Positions 55,300-64,000 of a DNA stretch of 64,000 nt are shown here, in pieces. How positions within the stretch are numbered: position 1 is the first letter of the stretch; every line of letters begins with the position of its first letter. The DNA comes from an uncultured beta proteobacterium (GTDB lineage: Bacteria; Pseudomonadota; Gammaproteobacteria; Burkholderiales; Burkholderiaceae): NCBI GenBank assembly GCA_903935355.1, contig CAIZRK010000034.1, positions 1 to 64,000 on the forward strand, written 5' to 3'. A program made the translations under genes and the position numbers. A model generated the notes under the pieces. The model was not told where the DNA came from. It was given only the letters and a program-made list of their open reading frames with translations, and did not search any database.

Positions 55300-56733
55300 A
55301 TGAAATTGCCTTTTGACGAAATGCTCGACGCCAGCGGAAAAGCGCGTCCCCATTACCAAGCCTTCCATCAATGGCTCAAACAGCAAAGTGATACCCTCAT
55401 GGGTCTCAAACGTGCTGAAGCTGACCTCATATTTCGCCGAGTAGGTATCACCTTTGCAGTTTATGGAGATGACTTAGGGTCTGAAAGAACCATTCCCTTT
55501 GATCAGGTTCCTCGAATTTTTACCGCAAATGAGTGGGAGCAACTAGAGGCAGGATTGCGTCAACGGGTTAAGGCGCTTAATTGCTTTATCTACGATGTCT
55601 ACCATGATGAAGACATCATCAAAGCAGGCATTGTTCCTGCCGAGCAAATTTTTAATAATGCCCAATATCGCCCCGAGATGCGTAATGTCAGTGTCCCGCG
55701 CGATATCTATGCACAAATTGCAGGTATTGATATTGTTCGAGCAGGAGAAGGGGAGTTTTACGTATTAGAAGATAACCTACGTGTTCCATCTGGCGTTTCT
55801 TATATGGTCGAAGATCGAAAAATGATGATGCGTCTATTTCCAGACCTTTTTCAAAAGTACCGTGTAGCACCAGTCGAGCATTATCCAGACCTCTTGCTCG
55901 AATGCCTTAAGTCCGTCAAACCAGACGATGTCAAAAAACCGAATGTAGTCGTACTCACTCCAGGCATGTATAACTCTGCCTATTTTGAACACAGCTATTT
56001 AGCGCAACAAATGGGTGTTGAATTAGTTGAAGGTAAAGATTTGTTTGTGAAAAACGAACAAGTCTTTATGCGTACTACCCAAGGTCCTGAACGGGTCGAT
56101 GTGATCTATCGTCGCGTTGATGATGACTTCTTAGATCCATTGGCCTTTCGCTCAGATTCCACCCTAGGCGTCGCTGGACTACTGTCTGCGCTTATTGCTG
56201 GCAATGTCACCCTCGCTAATTCGATTGGTACAGGAATTGCTGATGACAAGTCTATCTATCCTTATGTTCCAGAAATGATTGGGTTTTACCTTGGTGAAAA
56301 ACCGATTCTCAATAACGTACCCACTTTCCAATGTCGCAAGCCTGATGATCTGGCTTACACTTTGGCCAATCTAGATCAATTGGTTGTCAAGCTGACTCAT
56401 GGTGCAGGCGGGTATGGCATGTTGGTAGGTCCGGCTGCAAGTAAAGCCGAAATCGCAGAATTTAAAAAGAATCTCGTTGCCAATCCAGACAAGTACATTG
56501 CTCAGCCCACCTTAGCACTGTCTACTTGCCCCACTTTTGTGGAATCTGGTGTCGCGCCACGTCATATTGATTTAAGACCCTTTGTCCTCTCCGGCAAAAC
56601 CATCAAAATGGTTCCCGGTGGATTGACTAGGGTTGCCCTCAAAGAAGGCTCTTTAGTAGTGAACTCCTCCCAAGGCGGTGGCACTAAAGATACCTGGGTT
56701 CTTGAGGAACAAGGGAAAATAAATATATGCTGA
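55300..56733 (+). CDS. Circularly permuted type 2 ATP-grasp protein (Anbu operon)
   Basis: 477 residues. GEGEFYVLEDNLRVPSGVSY and QLVVKLTHGAGGYGMLVG are ATP-grasp hallmarks; the order of the lobes is permuted, as in this family. ATP-grasp enzymes form amide bonds between carboxylates and amines, and in this operon type a peptide ligase is proposed. It overlaps the alpha-E gene by seven bases. The substrate is not known experimentally, as far as I am aware. Confidence 0.88.
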   Translation: MKLPFDEMLDASGKARPHYQAFHQWLKQQSDTLMGLKRAEADLIFRRVGITFAVYGDDLGSERTIPFDQVPRIFTANEWEQLEAGLRQRVKALNCFIYDVYHDEDIIKAGIVPAEQIFNNAQYRPEMRNVSVPRDIYAQIAGIDIVRAGEGEFYVLEDNLRVPSGVSYMVEDRKMMMRLFPDLFQKYRVAPVEHYPDLLLECLKSVKPDDVKKPNVVVLTPGMYNSAYFEHSYLAQQMGVELVEGKDLFVKNEQVFMRTTQGPERVDVIYRRVDDDFLDPLAFRSDSTLGVAGLLSALIAGNVTLANSIGTGIADDKSIYPYVPEMIGFYLGEKPILNNVPTFQCRKPDDLAYTLANLDQLVVKLTHGAGGYGMLVGPAASKAEIAEFKKNLVANPDKYIAQPTLALSTCPTFVESGVAPRHIDLRPFVLSGKTIKMVPGGLTRVALKEGSLVVNSSQGGGTKDTWVLEEQGKINIC

Positions 56734-57716
56734 GTCGCACCGCTGATTGCCTATATTGGATGGCCCGCTACACCGAGCGCGCAGAAAATACTGCTCGCAT
56801 GCTTGATGTCAATCATCAAACCTCCCTCCTGCCCCAACCCGCAGAATTTTTAGAGCAAAGTTGGAAAAAATTATTGACCATTTCTAAATTAGAAGAAGCA
56901 TTCATGGCGCAGTATGAGTTGATTAATCGTGAGAATATTCTAGATTTCATGATTTATGAAACCAATAATCCTTCTAGTATCGTGTCTTGCTTATTTGCAG
57001 CTAGGGAGAATGCACGCGTTATTCGTGGAAAGATCACCTCAGAAGTTTGGGAAACTCAAAACACCACTTGGCTTGAACTACAAAGAATATTAGAGGCGCG
57101 CCATCAAGCCGATCCAAGCCGCCTGCTGGAATGGGTAAAACATCGCTGCCATCTATTTAGAGGGGTGATGCATGGCACCATGCTCAAGAATGAGGCTTTT
57201 TATTTTATGAATATAGGTACCCTACTAGAGCGAGCTGACAATACGGCGCGTATTTTGCAAACCAAATATGAAGATCAGGCCACACTAAAAGTCCTACGCA
57301 CGGATGATAAAACAGCAAAAGAAATAGTCGATGGTACAGATGGTGATTTCTTTGACTTCTATCACTGGGCCGCCCTTCTCCGTTCAGTTTCTGCCTTTGA
57401 AATCTATCGTCAAATCTACTCTGATCAAGTAACACCAAAGCAAGTAGCACAATTATTGATTTTTAATAAACAAATGCCGCGTTCGCTAGTGTGTTGCGTA
57501 AATGAACTTATTCCACTGATTTCTGAGATGAAGAACTCGCAGTCTAAAGAGATTGAACGTCTGCTAGGTAAACTAAAAGCTAGCCTTGATTACTCAGATA
57601 TCGATGAGGTGTTTTCTCAAGGTCTAGAAGAATTTATTGACGAATTCTTAGAGCGTATTAATCACATTGCCGATGAATTTAGTAACGCTTATCTTATTCC
57701 ATTGGCAGTAGCCTGA
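56727..57716 (+). CDS. Alpha-E domain protein (Anbu operon)
   Basis: 329 residues, almost wholly alpha-helical. LSRTADCLYWMARYTERAEN at the N-terminus is the alpha-E signature, repeated in degenerate form as IGTLLERADNTARILQTKY. The domain accompanies the circularly permuted ATP-grasp enzyme in many bacteria, sometimes fused to it. No catalytic site is evident. A helper or substrate-binding role is inferred. Confidence 0.88.
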   Translation: MLSRTADCLYWMARYTERAENTARMLDVNHQTSLLPQPAEFLEQSWKKLLTISKLEEAFMAQYELINRENILDFMIYETNNPSSIVSCLFAARENARVIRGKITSEVWETQNTTWLELQRILEARHQADPSRLLEWVKHRCHLFRGVMHGTMLKNEAFYFMNIGTLLERADNTARILQTKYEDQATLKVLRTDDKTAKEIVDGTDGDFFDFYHWAALLRSVSAFEIYRQIYSDQVTPKQVAQLLIFNKQMPRSLVCCVNELIPLISEMKNSQSKEIERLLGKLKASLDYSDIDEVFSQGLEEFIDEFLERINHIADEFSNAYLIPLAVA

Positions 57717-57724
57717 AGACCCCT

Positions 57725-58522
57725 ATGCACTTAAAGATATGCCATCGTACTGAATACCGTTACGAAACCCCTGTCCGCTACTCCATTCAGGAATTACGCT
57801 TAACTCCACCAAAGCTAGCTGGGCAACAAGTAGATAAATGGAAAATTAGCACGCCAATTAAGGCTACTAACTCGTTTGATCCTTTTGGAAACTACTGCAG
57901 TGTTTTCGTTCAAGAAAATCCCTATACCTCTATGATGATTGAAGCTGAAGGTGAGGTGCATACGCAAGATGCCTTTGAATTTATTGATGATCCTAAAGCA
58001 GTCTCGCCCTACTACCTACTACAACAGACCAATTTAACTGAGCCTTCAGAAGAAATGCTCGCCTTCTTCTCATCCTCCCTGCCTACAAAAAATGCTGTGG
58101 ATGAGGTACTTAAACTGGCTAGTGCAGTTCAAAGTGCCGTGGTCTACTCCCCAGGTGAGACGAATTTTGCAACTACTGCCACCCAATCTTTTGCCATGAA
58201 ATCAGGTGTCTGCCAAGACCACGCCCATATCATGCTGTCCTTATGCCGCGCATCTGGGATTCCAGCACGTTATGTCAGTGGGTATTTTTTTGCAGAAGAA
58301 TCCCCTAATCTTGCAAGCCATGCATGGATTGATTTCTGTAGCAATATTGAAGAAGGTATATGGACCAGTGTGGATATTACCCATGCTTGCTTAATTGATT
58401 CTCGCCATATTCGTTTAGCCATTGGCAGAGACTACTATACAGCTGCCCCAGTTAAAGGGGTTCGCTCTGGTGGCGAGGGTGAAGAGTTAAGCGCTAGTAT
58501 CTCGATTGCCCAGCTGAACTGA
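57725..58522 (+). CDS. Transglutaminase-like cysteine protease (Anbu operon)
   Basis: 265 residues. A bacterial N-terminal beta domain (HRTEYRYETPVRYSIQELRL) precedes the papain-like core. The triad is visible: Cys in SGVCQDHAHIML, His in ASHAWIDFC and Asp in SVDITHACLID. Homologues act as peptidases or amide-bond enzymes in the cytoplasm. It is eight bases after the alpha-E gene, and 53 bases before the proteasome-like gene. Confidence 0.9.
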   Translation: MHLKICHRTEYRYETPVRYSIQELRLTPPKLAGQQVDKWKISTPIKATNSFDPFGNYCSVFVQENPYTSMMIEAEGEVHTQDAFEFIDDPKAVSPYYLLQQTNLTEPSEEMLAFFSSSLPTKNAVDEVLKLASAVQSAVVYSPGETNFATTATQSFAMKSGVCQDHAHIMLSLCRASGIPARYVSGYFFAEESPNLASHAWIDFCSNIEEGIWTSVDITHACLIDSRHIRLAIGRDYYTAAPVKGVRSGGEGEELSASISIAQLN

Positions 58523-58575
58523 GTAACACCCCAAATAAGAGATAATTTCAAGAAATCATTTAAAGGGGTAGCAAG

Positions 58576-59469
58576 ATGACGTATTGCGTTGGGCTTTGCC
58601 TTAAAGATGGATTAGTTTTCTTATCTGATACTCGCACCAATGCTGGCGTAGATCAAATTGGTACATTTCGAAAAATGACCTTGTTCCAAAAAAATCATGA
58701 TCGTTTTTTTACCCTACTAAGTGCTGGCAATCTCGCCATTACGCAAGCCGTGAAAGAAATCCTGTTGCAAGGCCAATTAATCGGCGGGAAAAATCTTTGG
58801 AATGTAGAAAATTCTCATGATGCCGCTGTTGTAGTAGGTGATGCGATAAAACAGGTTTATGAACGTGAGTATCAATCATTAAAAAAAGCTGGTCTTGATT
58901 TCAATTGCAATCTGATCTTTGGAGGCCAAGTGAAGGGCGAACATCCCCGTCTGTTTAATATATATTCAGCTGGCAACTTTATTGAAGCTACTCCTGAGAC
59001 TTGCTACTTCCAGATCGGAGAATCTAAGTACGGCAAACCTATTCTGGACCGGGTTCTTAATTTTGATACCCCACTCAATCTAGCTACTAAGTGTGCCTTG
59101 ATTTCGATGGATTCCACATTAAACAGTAATATTTCTGTAGGCTTGCCTTTAGATTTATTGGTCTATGAGAAGAACTCACTAAAGGCTAGCAAGCTGGTGA
59201 CGATGGATGAATCCAATCCTTATTTCCAGATGATTCATCAGTTATGGGGAGAAAAATTGCGCGCAGCGTTTAATTCCATTGCAGAACCTAGTTGGTCTGG
59301 TGCGCAGAAGTCGCATTCCATTTCTTTACCAGCAAAGAAAATGGGGGCGGTTCCTATCATTCACAGTCCAAAGAAAGTATTAGCTAAGACGGCAGTAAAG
59401 CCTCCCCAAAAACCTCTTAAAAAACCTTCCTTGGCAATAAAAAAGGTGGCAGCAAAGGCGAAAGCCTAA
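58576..59469 (+). CDS. Anbu proteasome-like peptidase with basic C-terminal extension
   Basis: 297 residues. After Met removal Thr2 would be the N-terminal nucleophile; Asp18 (in LSDTRTNAG) and Lys33 occupy the places of the catalytic Asp17 and Lys33 of 20S beta subunits. The MTYCVGL...SDTRTNAG start is typical of Anbu, the self-compartmentalising ancestor-like form found with ATP-grasp, alpha-E and transglutaminase genes. The family is usually near 240 residues; here residues 256-297 form an added tail with 11 lysines plus prolines and alanines. Substrate and regulation unknown. Confidence 0.9.
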   Translation: MTYCVGLCLKDGLVFLSDTRTNAGVDQIGTFRKMTLFQKNHDRFFTLLSAGNLAITQAVKEILLQGQLIGGKNLWNVENSHDAAVVVGDAIKQVYEREYQSLKKAGLDFNCNLIFGGQVKGEHPRLFNIYSAGNFIEATPETCYFQIGESKYGKPILDRVLNFDTPLNLATKCALISMDSTLNSNISVGLPLDLLVYEKNSLKASKLVTMDESNPYFQMIHQLWGEKLRAAFNSIAEPSWSGAQKSHSISLPAKKMGAVPIIHSPKKVLAKTAVKPPQKPLKKPSLAIKKVAAKAKA

Positions 59470-59550
59470 ACACACCACCCTTGCACTACAAAGACTTAAG
59501 TTAAACACCGAGGGCTTTTACTTTTTTACTTCTTAACCCTCTTGAACTAA

Positions 59551-61953
59551 TTAAGCCTCTTTCTTACCCAACATCTCCCAAGTAGCTACTACGCTATCAG
59601 GATTAAGGGAGATTGAAGTGATGCCTTTAGCCACCAACCAACGAGCAAAGTCTGGATGGTCTGATGGACCTTGGCCGCAAATACCCACATATTTATTCTG
59701 CTTGAGGCAAGCTTCAATCGAACGCGCAATCATAAATTCCACAGCAGGATCACGTTCATCAAAGTCAACTGCCAACAACTCCATGCCTGAATCGCGATCT
59801 AAGCCTAAGGTGAGCTGAGTCATATCGTTAGAGCCGATCGAGAAACCATCAAAATGCTCCAAAAATTGATCAGCCAAAATAGCATTAGATGGAATCTCGC
59901 ACATCATGATGAGACGTAAACCATTTTCACCACGCTTTAGACCAAAGTCTGCCATCATATCAATCACACGCTTAGCCTGATTAATCGTACGCACAAAGGG
60001 AACCATGATTTCAACATTATCAAGGCCCATGTCTTCACGCACCCGCCTCATAGCAGCGCACTCTAGCGCAAAAGCTTCACCAAAGTCTGCTGATACATAG
60101 CGAGATGCACCACGAAAGCCCAACATAGGGTTTTCTTCATCAGGCTCATAACGAGATCCACCGATGAGTTTTTTGTATTCATTTGACTTAAAGTCAGATA
60201 AACGCACAATCACTGGCTTTGGATAGAATGCAGCTGCAATCGTTGCAACACCTTCAACTAGCTTGTCTTCATAGAACTGACGTGGGCTGGCGTAACCACG
60301 AGCAACACTTTCTACTGCACGCTTTAAATCTGGGTCAATATTTGGGTATTCCAATACTGCGCGAGGATGAACCCCAATATAGTTATTGATGATGAACTCA
60401 AGCCGGGCTAAGCCAACCCCAGCATTGGGTATTTGGCAAAAATCAAATGCCAGCTGTGGGTTACCGATATTCATCGTAATTTTTACTGGAATTTCTGGTA
60501 ATACTCCTCGAGAAATCTCAGTAACTTCGGTTTCAATTAAACCATCGTAAATACGGCCTTCATCACCTTCGGCACAAGAAACGGTCACCATCATGCCATC
60601 TTGAAGGTGATCGGTGGCATCACCACAACCCACCACTGCAGGCACACCCAATTCACGGGCAATAATCGCCGCATGACAAGTACGACCACCACGATTGGTC
60701 ACAATCGCAGAGGCTCGTTTCATCACAGGCTCCCAGTTAGGATCTGTCATATCGGCAACCAATACATCCCCAGGTTGAACTCGATCCATTTCGCTTGGAT
60801 CCCGAATGATGCGAACAGGGCCTGCACCAATCTTTTGACCAATTGCACGACCTTTGGCTAATACCTTGGAGCTGCCTTTTAATTTATAGCGCATCTCCAC
60901 CTGGCCAGTAGCCTGACTCTTGACTGTCTCCGGACGCGCTTGAAGAATGTAAATATGCCCATCTTGTCCATCTTTACCCCACTCGATATCCATAGGACGA
61001 CCGTAGTGTTTTTCAATGATGACGGCGTATTTAGCCAATTCAGTAATATCGGCATCATCTAATGAGAAGCGATTACGCCTCTGAGGGCTGACATCGACCG
61101 TAATCACTTTTTCACTAGAGCCTGCTGGAGCAAATTGCATTTCAATGAGTTTAGAGCCCAGCGAGCGACGAATAATCGCCTTCTTATCTTGCGCCAAAGT
61201 GGTTTTAAATACGTAAAACTCATCTGGGTTAACAGCACCCTGTACCACAGTCTCGCCGAGGCCATAACTAGAAGTAATAAAAACCACTTCCTCAAAACCA
61301 GACTCCGTATCTAAGGTAAACATCACACCGGCAGCACCTAAGTCAGAGCGCACCATGCGCTGAATACCAGCTGAAAGTGCCACTTCTGCATGGGCAAAGC
61401 CTTTGTGAACACGATAGGAGATAGCGCGGTCGTTATACAAAGAGGCAAATACTTCTCGAATCTTTTTTAAGACATCTTCGATGCCTTCGACATTTAGAAA
61501 AGTTTCTTGTTGGCCGGCAAATGAAGCATCTGGTAAATCTTCAGCAGTAGCAGAAGAGCGAACTGCAAAAGAGCCTTTGCCAGATTCATCCAAGGCTTTA
61601 AAAGCACTACGAATTTCTTCGTCTAGGCGCGGCTGAAATGGGGCCGTTTCCATCCAAATCCGAATTTCTTTTCCGGCTTCCGCTAAAGCACGAACATCAT
61701 CAATATTAAGATTTTCTAAACGCTGTTCAATGCGCTCAGTCAAGTTATTGTGCTTTAAGAAATCACGAAATGCCAAAGAGGTTGTTGCAAAACCAGTCGG
61801 TACTCTTACGCCGGTAGAGGACAACTGAGAAATCATCTCCCCTAATGAGGCATTCTTTCCACCGACAGACTCCACGTCTGTCATGCGAAGTTGCTCAAAA
61901 GGCAAAATATAGGCATTTTCTACATTACTACTTTGCTGCTGTTGGTTGGACAT
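59551..61953 (-). CDS. ppsA: Phosphoenolpyruvate synthase
   Basis: 800 residues from ATG 61953 ([12 protein letters not shown]); the longer frame to 62067 overlaps ppsR and would add 38 unlikely residues. The N-terminal nucleotide-binding domain has [12 protein letters not shown], the swivelling domain has the phospho-His in [15 protein letters not shown], and the C-terminal barrel has the Cys in [15 protein letters not shown]. It makes PEP from pyruvate and ATP for gluconeogenesis. The gene is divergent from its regulator ppsR. Confidence 0.96.
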   Translation of the reverse strand: MSNQQQQSSNVENAYILPFEQLRMTDVESVGGKNASLGEMISQLSSTGVRVPTGFATTSLAFRDFLKHNNLTERIEQRLENLNIDDVRALAEAGKEIRIWMETAPFQPRLDEEIRSAFKALDESGKGSFAVRSSATAEDLPDASFAGQQETFLNVEGIEDVLKKIREVFASLYNDRAISYRVHKGFAHAEVALSAGIQRMVRSDLGAAGVMFTLDTESGFEEVVFITSSYGLGETVVQGAVNPDEFYVFKTTLAQDKKAIIRRSLGSKLIEMQFAPAGSSEKVITVDVSPQRRNRFSLDDADITELAKYAVIIEKHYGRPMDIEWGKDGQDGHIYILQARPETVKSQATGQVEMRYKLKGSSKVLAKGRAIGQKIGAGPVRIIRDPSEMDRVQPGDVLVADMTDPNWEPVMKRASAIVTNRGGRTCHAAIIARELGVPAVVGCGDATDHLQDGMMVTVSCAEGDEGRIYDGLIETEVTEISRGVLPEIPVKITMNIGNPQLAFDFCQIPNAGVGLARLEFIINNYIGVHPRAVLEYPNIDPDLKRAVESVARGYASPRQFYEDKLVEGVATIAAAFYPKPVIVRLSDFKSNEYKKLIGGSRYEPDEENPMLGFRGASRYVSADFGEAFALECAAMRRVREDMGLDNVEIMVPFVRTINQAKRVIDMMADFGLKRGENGLRLIMMCEIPSNAILADQFLEHFDGFSIGSNDMTQLTLGLDRDSGMELLAVDFDERDPAVEFMIARSIEACLKQNKYVGICGQGPSDHPDFARWLVAKGITSISLNPDSVVATWEMLGKKEA

Positions 61954-62060
61954 AAAATACTCTCTAAAGATAAGGAAACTGGTCGAGCGGCCGAACAAAA
62001 TACGGCATACTTCATTAACTTCATATTGTAGTGCTGACCATGATTTTTTAGGCCAATCCC

Positions 62061-62888
62061 ATGTCACCCCAAACCCGCATCGTTTTTATAGTTTCTGACG
62101 GCACCGGCATCACCGCCGAAAACTTCAGTCAATCCATTTTGGCGCAATTTGAAGCCACTTTTAAGCACATTCGCGTCCCTTTTGTAGATTGCACTGAAAA
62201 GGCCCATGATGCGGTTAGTAATATCAATCAAGCTCAAGCAAAATATGGGGTCCAGCCTATCGTTTTCACCACTTTGGTCAATCCACAACTAAACGCAATC
62301 GTCAGTAAAGCCAATGGCCTCATATTGGATATGTTCCAGACTTTCGTAGCTCCTCTTGAGCACGCTTTAGGCATCAAATCAACACATGCCATGAATCGCC
62401 TCCACCACAACGCAGATACCGACGCTTACAGGAACCGGATTGAGGCCATCAATTACTCTTTAGCTCATGATGATGGCCAATCGAATAAGAATTTAGCAGA
62501 AGCTGATGTCATTTTGGTGGGTATCTCTAGGGTAGGTAAAACACCAACTAGCCTCTACTTAGCGATGCAATATGGCATGAAGGCGGCGAACTACCCTCTT
62601 ATTCCGGAAGATTTTGAGCGTGGTCAGCTGCCCAAAGATTTAGTGCCCTACCGCCACAAAATTTTTGGTCTAATGATTGATGCAGAACGTCTGTCAGAAA
62701 TTCGGAATGAACGCCGTCCTGGAAGTAACTATGCCAAGCTAGAAAACTGTCGTTATGAGATTAATGAGGCCACTTCAATGATGAAAAGATCATCCATTCC
62801 TTGGGTAGTGACCACCAGTAAATCGATTGAAGAGATTGCCACTACCGTCCTTCAATCAATCAAATCCGATAAAACGATATTGGGCTAA
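62061..62888 (+). CDS. ppsR: PEP synthase regulatory protein (kinase/pyrophosphorylase)
   Basis: 275 residues of DUF299. The P-loop is in [16 protein letters not shown], and the N-terminal segment [17 protein letters not shown] is typical. It inactivates PEP synthase by ADP-dependent phosphorylation of a Thr next to the active-site His (in the TCHAA region of ppsA) and reactivates it by phosphorolysis. It lies head to head with ppsA across about 107 bases. Confidence 0.94.
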   Translation: MSPQTRIVFIVSDGTGITAENFSQSILAQFEATFKHIRVPFVDCTEKAHDAVSNINQAQAKYGVQPIVFTTLVNPQLNAIVSKANGLILDMFQTFVAPLEHALGIKSTHAMNRLHHNADTDAYRNRIEAINYSLAHDDGQSNKNLAEADVILVGISRVGKTPTSLYLAMQYGMKAANYPLIPEDFERGQLPKDLVPYRHKIFGLMIDAERLSEIRNERRPGSNYAKLENCRYEINEATSMMKRSSIPWVVTTSKSIEEIATTVLQSIKSDKTILG

Positions 62889-62899
62889 TAGTCAAAGGG

Positions 62900-63736
62900 C
62901 TAGCTGCGCCGAACACGCACTGTTTCAAATAAACAGATGGCCGCTGCGGTAGAAACATTCAAAGACTCAACTCTTGGGTCAATTGGAATTGCCACCCCTT
63001 TAGCCTGAGCCATCAGATCCTCAGCAACACCCTGACCTTCGCTGCCCATTATCCAAGCTACCGGATGCATTAACACCTGAGGCATATTAAAGAGATCGAG
63101 CTCACCATCGGTAGTTGCAGCCAGAAAAGGTGAAGTTACAGCACTAAGTACCCGCTGAGTGGACCAGCCTTCATAAAGATCGAGCAAACGATGTACGCCC
63201 ATGCCAGCACGTAAAACTTTGCTTGACCACAAATGGGCACAACCCGTTAATGCAACTACCTGAGTAAAACCTGCTGCTGCTGCAGTACGCAAAATAGAAC
63301 CAACATTACCAGCATCTTGTATACGATCCAAAATAATCACATCACCAGAAATCGTCGCAACCGACTTTTGTGGATTTAAAGCCATTTGAGGAAGATCCAG
63401 CAATCCCGCAATCTGCGGAGCATTGACTAAATCACTTAGCAAATCCCATAAACCTTTATCCAGTTGGTAAACGCGAGTCTCGGGACAAATCTCTACATGG
63501 TCATAAACGGCTTGCGCAATCTCCGGATTTTGCAAACCCAACTCTGAGGTAATCAAAGTCTTCAGTGCAGGACTGCCTACCCAGGTTTGCACCAGATGAA
63601 TACCCTCAAGCAAAGCCTGGCCACAAGCTATTCTAGCCTTCTGCCCTTTAGACCCGGTAGCCTGCAGTTGACGAATCTCTCTAAATAAAGAATTGTCTTT
63701 CGATCTGATAAATTCTATTTTTTCTTCTGGGTTCAT
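62900..63736 (-). CDS. TrmH/SpoU-family RNA 2'-O-methyltransferase
   Basis: 278 residues. The SPOUT knot motifs are [17 protein letters not shown] (motif 1), [11 protein letters not shown] (motif 2) and [20 protein letters not shown] (motif 3). An N-terminal substrate-binding domain of about 110 residues ([20 protein letters not shown]) precedes it, as in RlmB-like and TsnR-like proteins. The exact rRNA or tRNA site is not deducible. The ATG overlaps the rnhB stop. Confidence 0.88.
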   Translation of the reverse strand: MNPEEKIEFIRSKDNSLFREIRQLQATGSKGQKARIACGQALLEGIHLVQTWVGSPALKTLITSELGLQNPEIAQAVYDHVEICPETRVYQLDKGLWDLLSDLVNAPQIAGLLDLPQMALNPQKSVATISGDVIILDRIQDAGNVGSILRTAAAAGFTQVVALTGCAHLWSSKVLRAGMGVHRLLDLYEGWSTQRVLSAVTSPFLAATTDGELDLFNMPQVLMHPVAWIMGSEGQGVAEDLMAQAKGVAIPIDPRVESLNVSTAAAICLFETVRVRRS

Positions 63737-64000
63737 GTCTTAACCAATGAATTAGCAGCTTCTAAAACATTGCGTACTGGCGAGAAGCTGCGACGGTGTT
63801 CATCACAAGCACCAAATTCTTTTAAGGCTGCAAAATGCATTTCAGTTGGATAACCCATATGCTGTGCAAAACCATACTGCGGAAAACGTTTATGTAGCTC
63901 AATCATTTGGCGGTCCCGCGTAACTTTAGCCAAGATCGAGGCGGCCGAGATAGCAGGCTCCTTGGCATCACCTTTAACAATCGCCTCTGATGAAATGGGG
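63733..64000 (-). CDS. rnhB: Ribonuclease HII, C-terminal part (5' end outside window)
   Basis: The frame is open to the window edge and begins inside the gene; translation there gives [20 protein letters not shown], the conserved block of RNase HII. It continues through [18 protein letters not shown], which corresponds to the family's GYGTxxHxxAL motif. The enzyme cuts RNA of RNA-DNA hybrids and single ribonucleotides in DNA. The catalytic DEXD residues lie upstream of the window and were not seen. Its stop overlaps the TrmH-type gene by four bases. Confidence 0.93.
   Translation of the reverse strand, partial: PISSEAIVKGDAKEPAISAASILAKVTRDRQMIELHKRFPQYGFAQHMGYPTEMHFAALKEFGACDEHRRSFSPVRNVLEAANSLVKT

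Noticed and set aside
59470-59550. Terminator between the Anbu and ppsA genes
   Set aside because: GAGGG and CCCTC can pair, but the loop is about 22 bases and no proper T tract follows the stem.

Overview
The window looks like a chromosomal segment of a small-genome freshwater betaproteobacterium of the Burkholderiaceae, most likely Polynucleobacter or a close relative. This rests on moderately AT-rich coding sequence, dense gene packing, the smpB / ratA-ratB / guaB-guaA order, a ppsA-ppsR divergent pair, the DUF3305/DUF3306 formate dehydrogenase locus and a CX14CX2C QueE. The taxon is inferred from gene content, not from a search. I see no rRNA, tRNA, CRISPR array, phage or insertion sequence.

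Layout. 1-9.9 kb: housekeeping and transport genes (a solute-binding-like protein without a signal peptide, a beta-CASP nuclease, NAD(P)H-hydrate dehydratase, two EamA transporters, a lactate dehydrogenase-type flavoenzyme, a DUF4239 membrane protein with no normal start codon). 9.87-12.7 kb: a decaying redox/oxygen-stress patch with an old-yellow-enzyme pseudogene, a rubrerythrin remnant, then intact rubredoxin and rubredoxin reductase. 12.7-20.2 kb: SodB, a PuuD-like membrane protein and acyl-CoA/ketone-body metabolism (HMG-CoA lyase, 3-hydroxybutyrate dehydrogenase, two class III CoA-transferases around an acyl-CoA dehydrogenase). 20.1-22.6 kb: cardiolipin synthase, an EEP-family phosphatase/nuclease and a BFD-like protein in one overlapping operon.

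22.6-34.7 kb is the largest functional block. tupBC (tungstate/molybdate uptake without the binding protein) runs convergently into a long minus-strand formate dehydrogenase locus: apbC, DUF3305, DUF3306, a 693-residue multi-cluster ferredoxin, a TorD-type chaperone, a Tat-target mini-protein, the catalytic subunit (Cys form, Tat-exported), the Fe-S subunit, a small lipoprotein, cytochrome b and a small secreted protein. Fe-S delivery, cofactor metal uptake, chaperoning and electron transfer are thus placed side by side. 34.8-37.4 kb holds a divergent copper pair, copZ-like and copA.

37.4-43.9 kb is an envelope run (DUF3047 lipoprotein, GT39, LPG-synthase-type membrane protein, GT9, PAP2) ending in rlmJ. 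43.9-48.6 kb holds a SOUL heme protein, LD-carboxypeptidase, tadA, queD, queE and a tandem pair of paralogous exported proteins. 48.8-50.8 kb has a GT4 and a polysaccharide deacetylase. 50.8-55.2 kb is guaA, guaB, ratB, ratA and smpB.

55.3-59.5 kb carries the least understood system here: ATP-grasp, alpha-E, transglutaminase-like and Anbu proteasome-like genes in one operon, preceded by a perfect dyad and with an unusual lysine-rich tail on the Anbu subunit. The window closes with ppsA, its regulator ppsR, a TrmH-type methyltransferase and the 3' part of rnhB.
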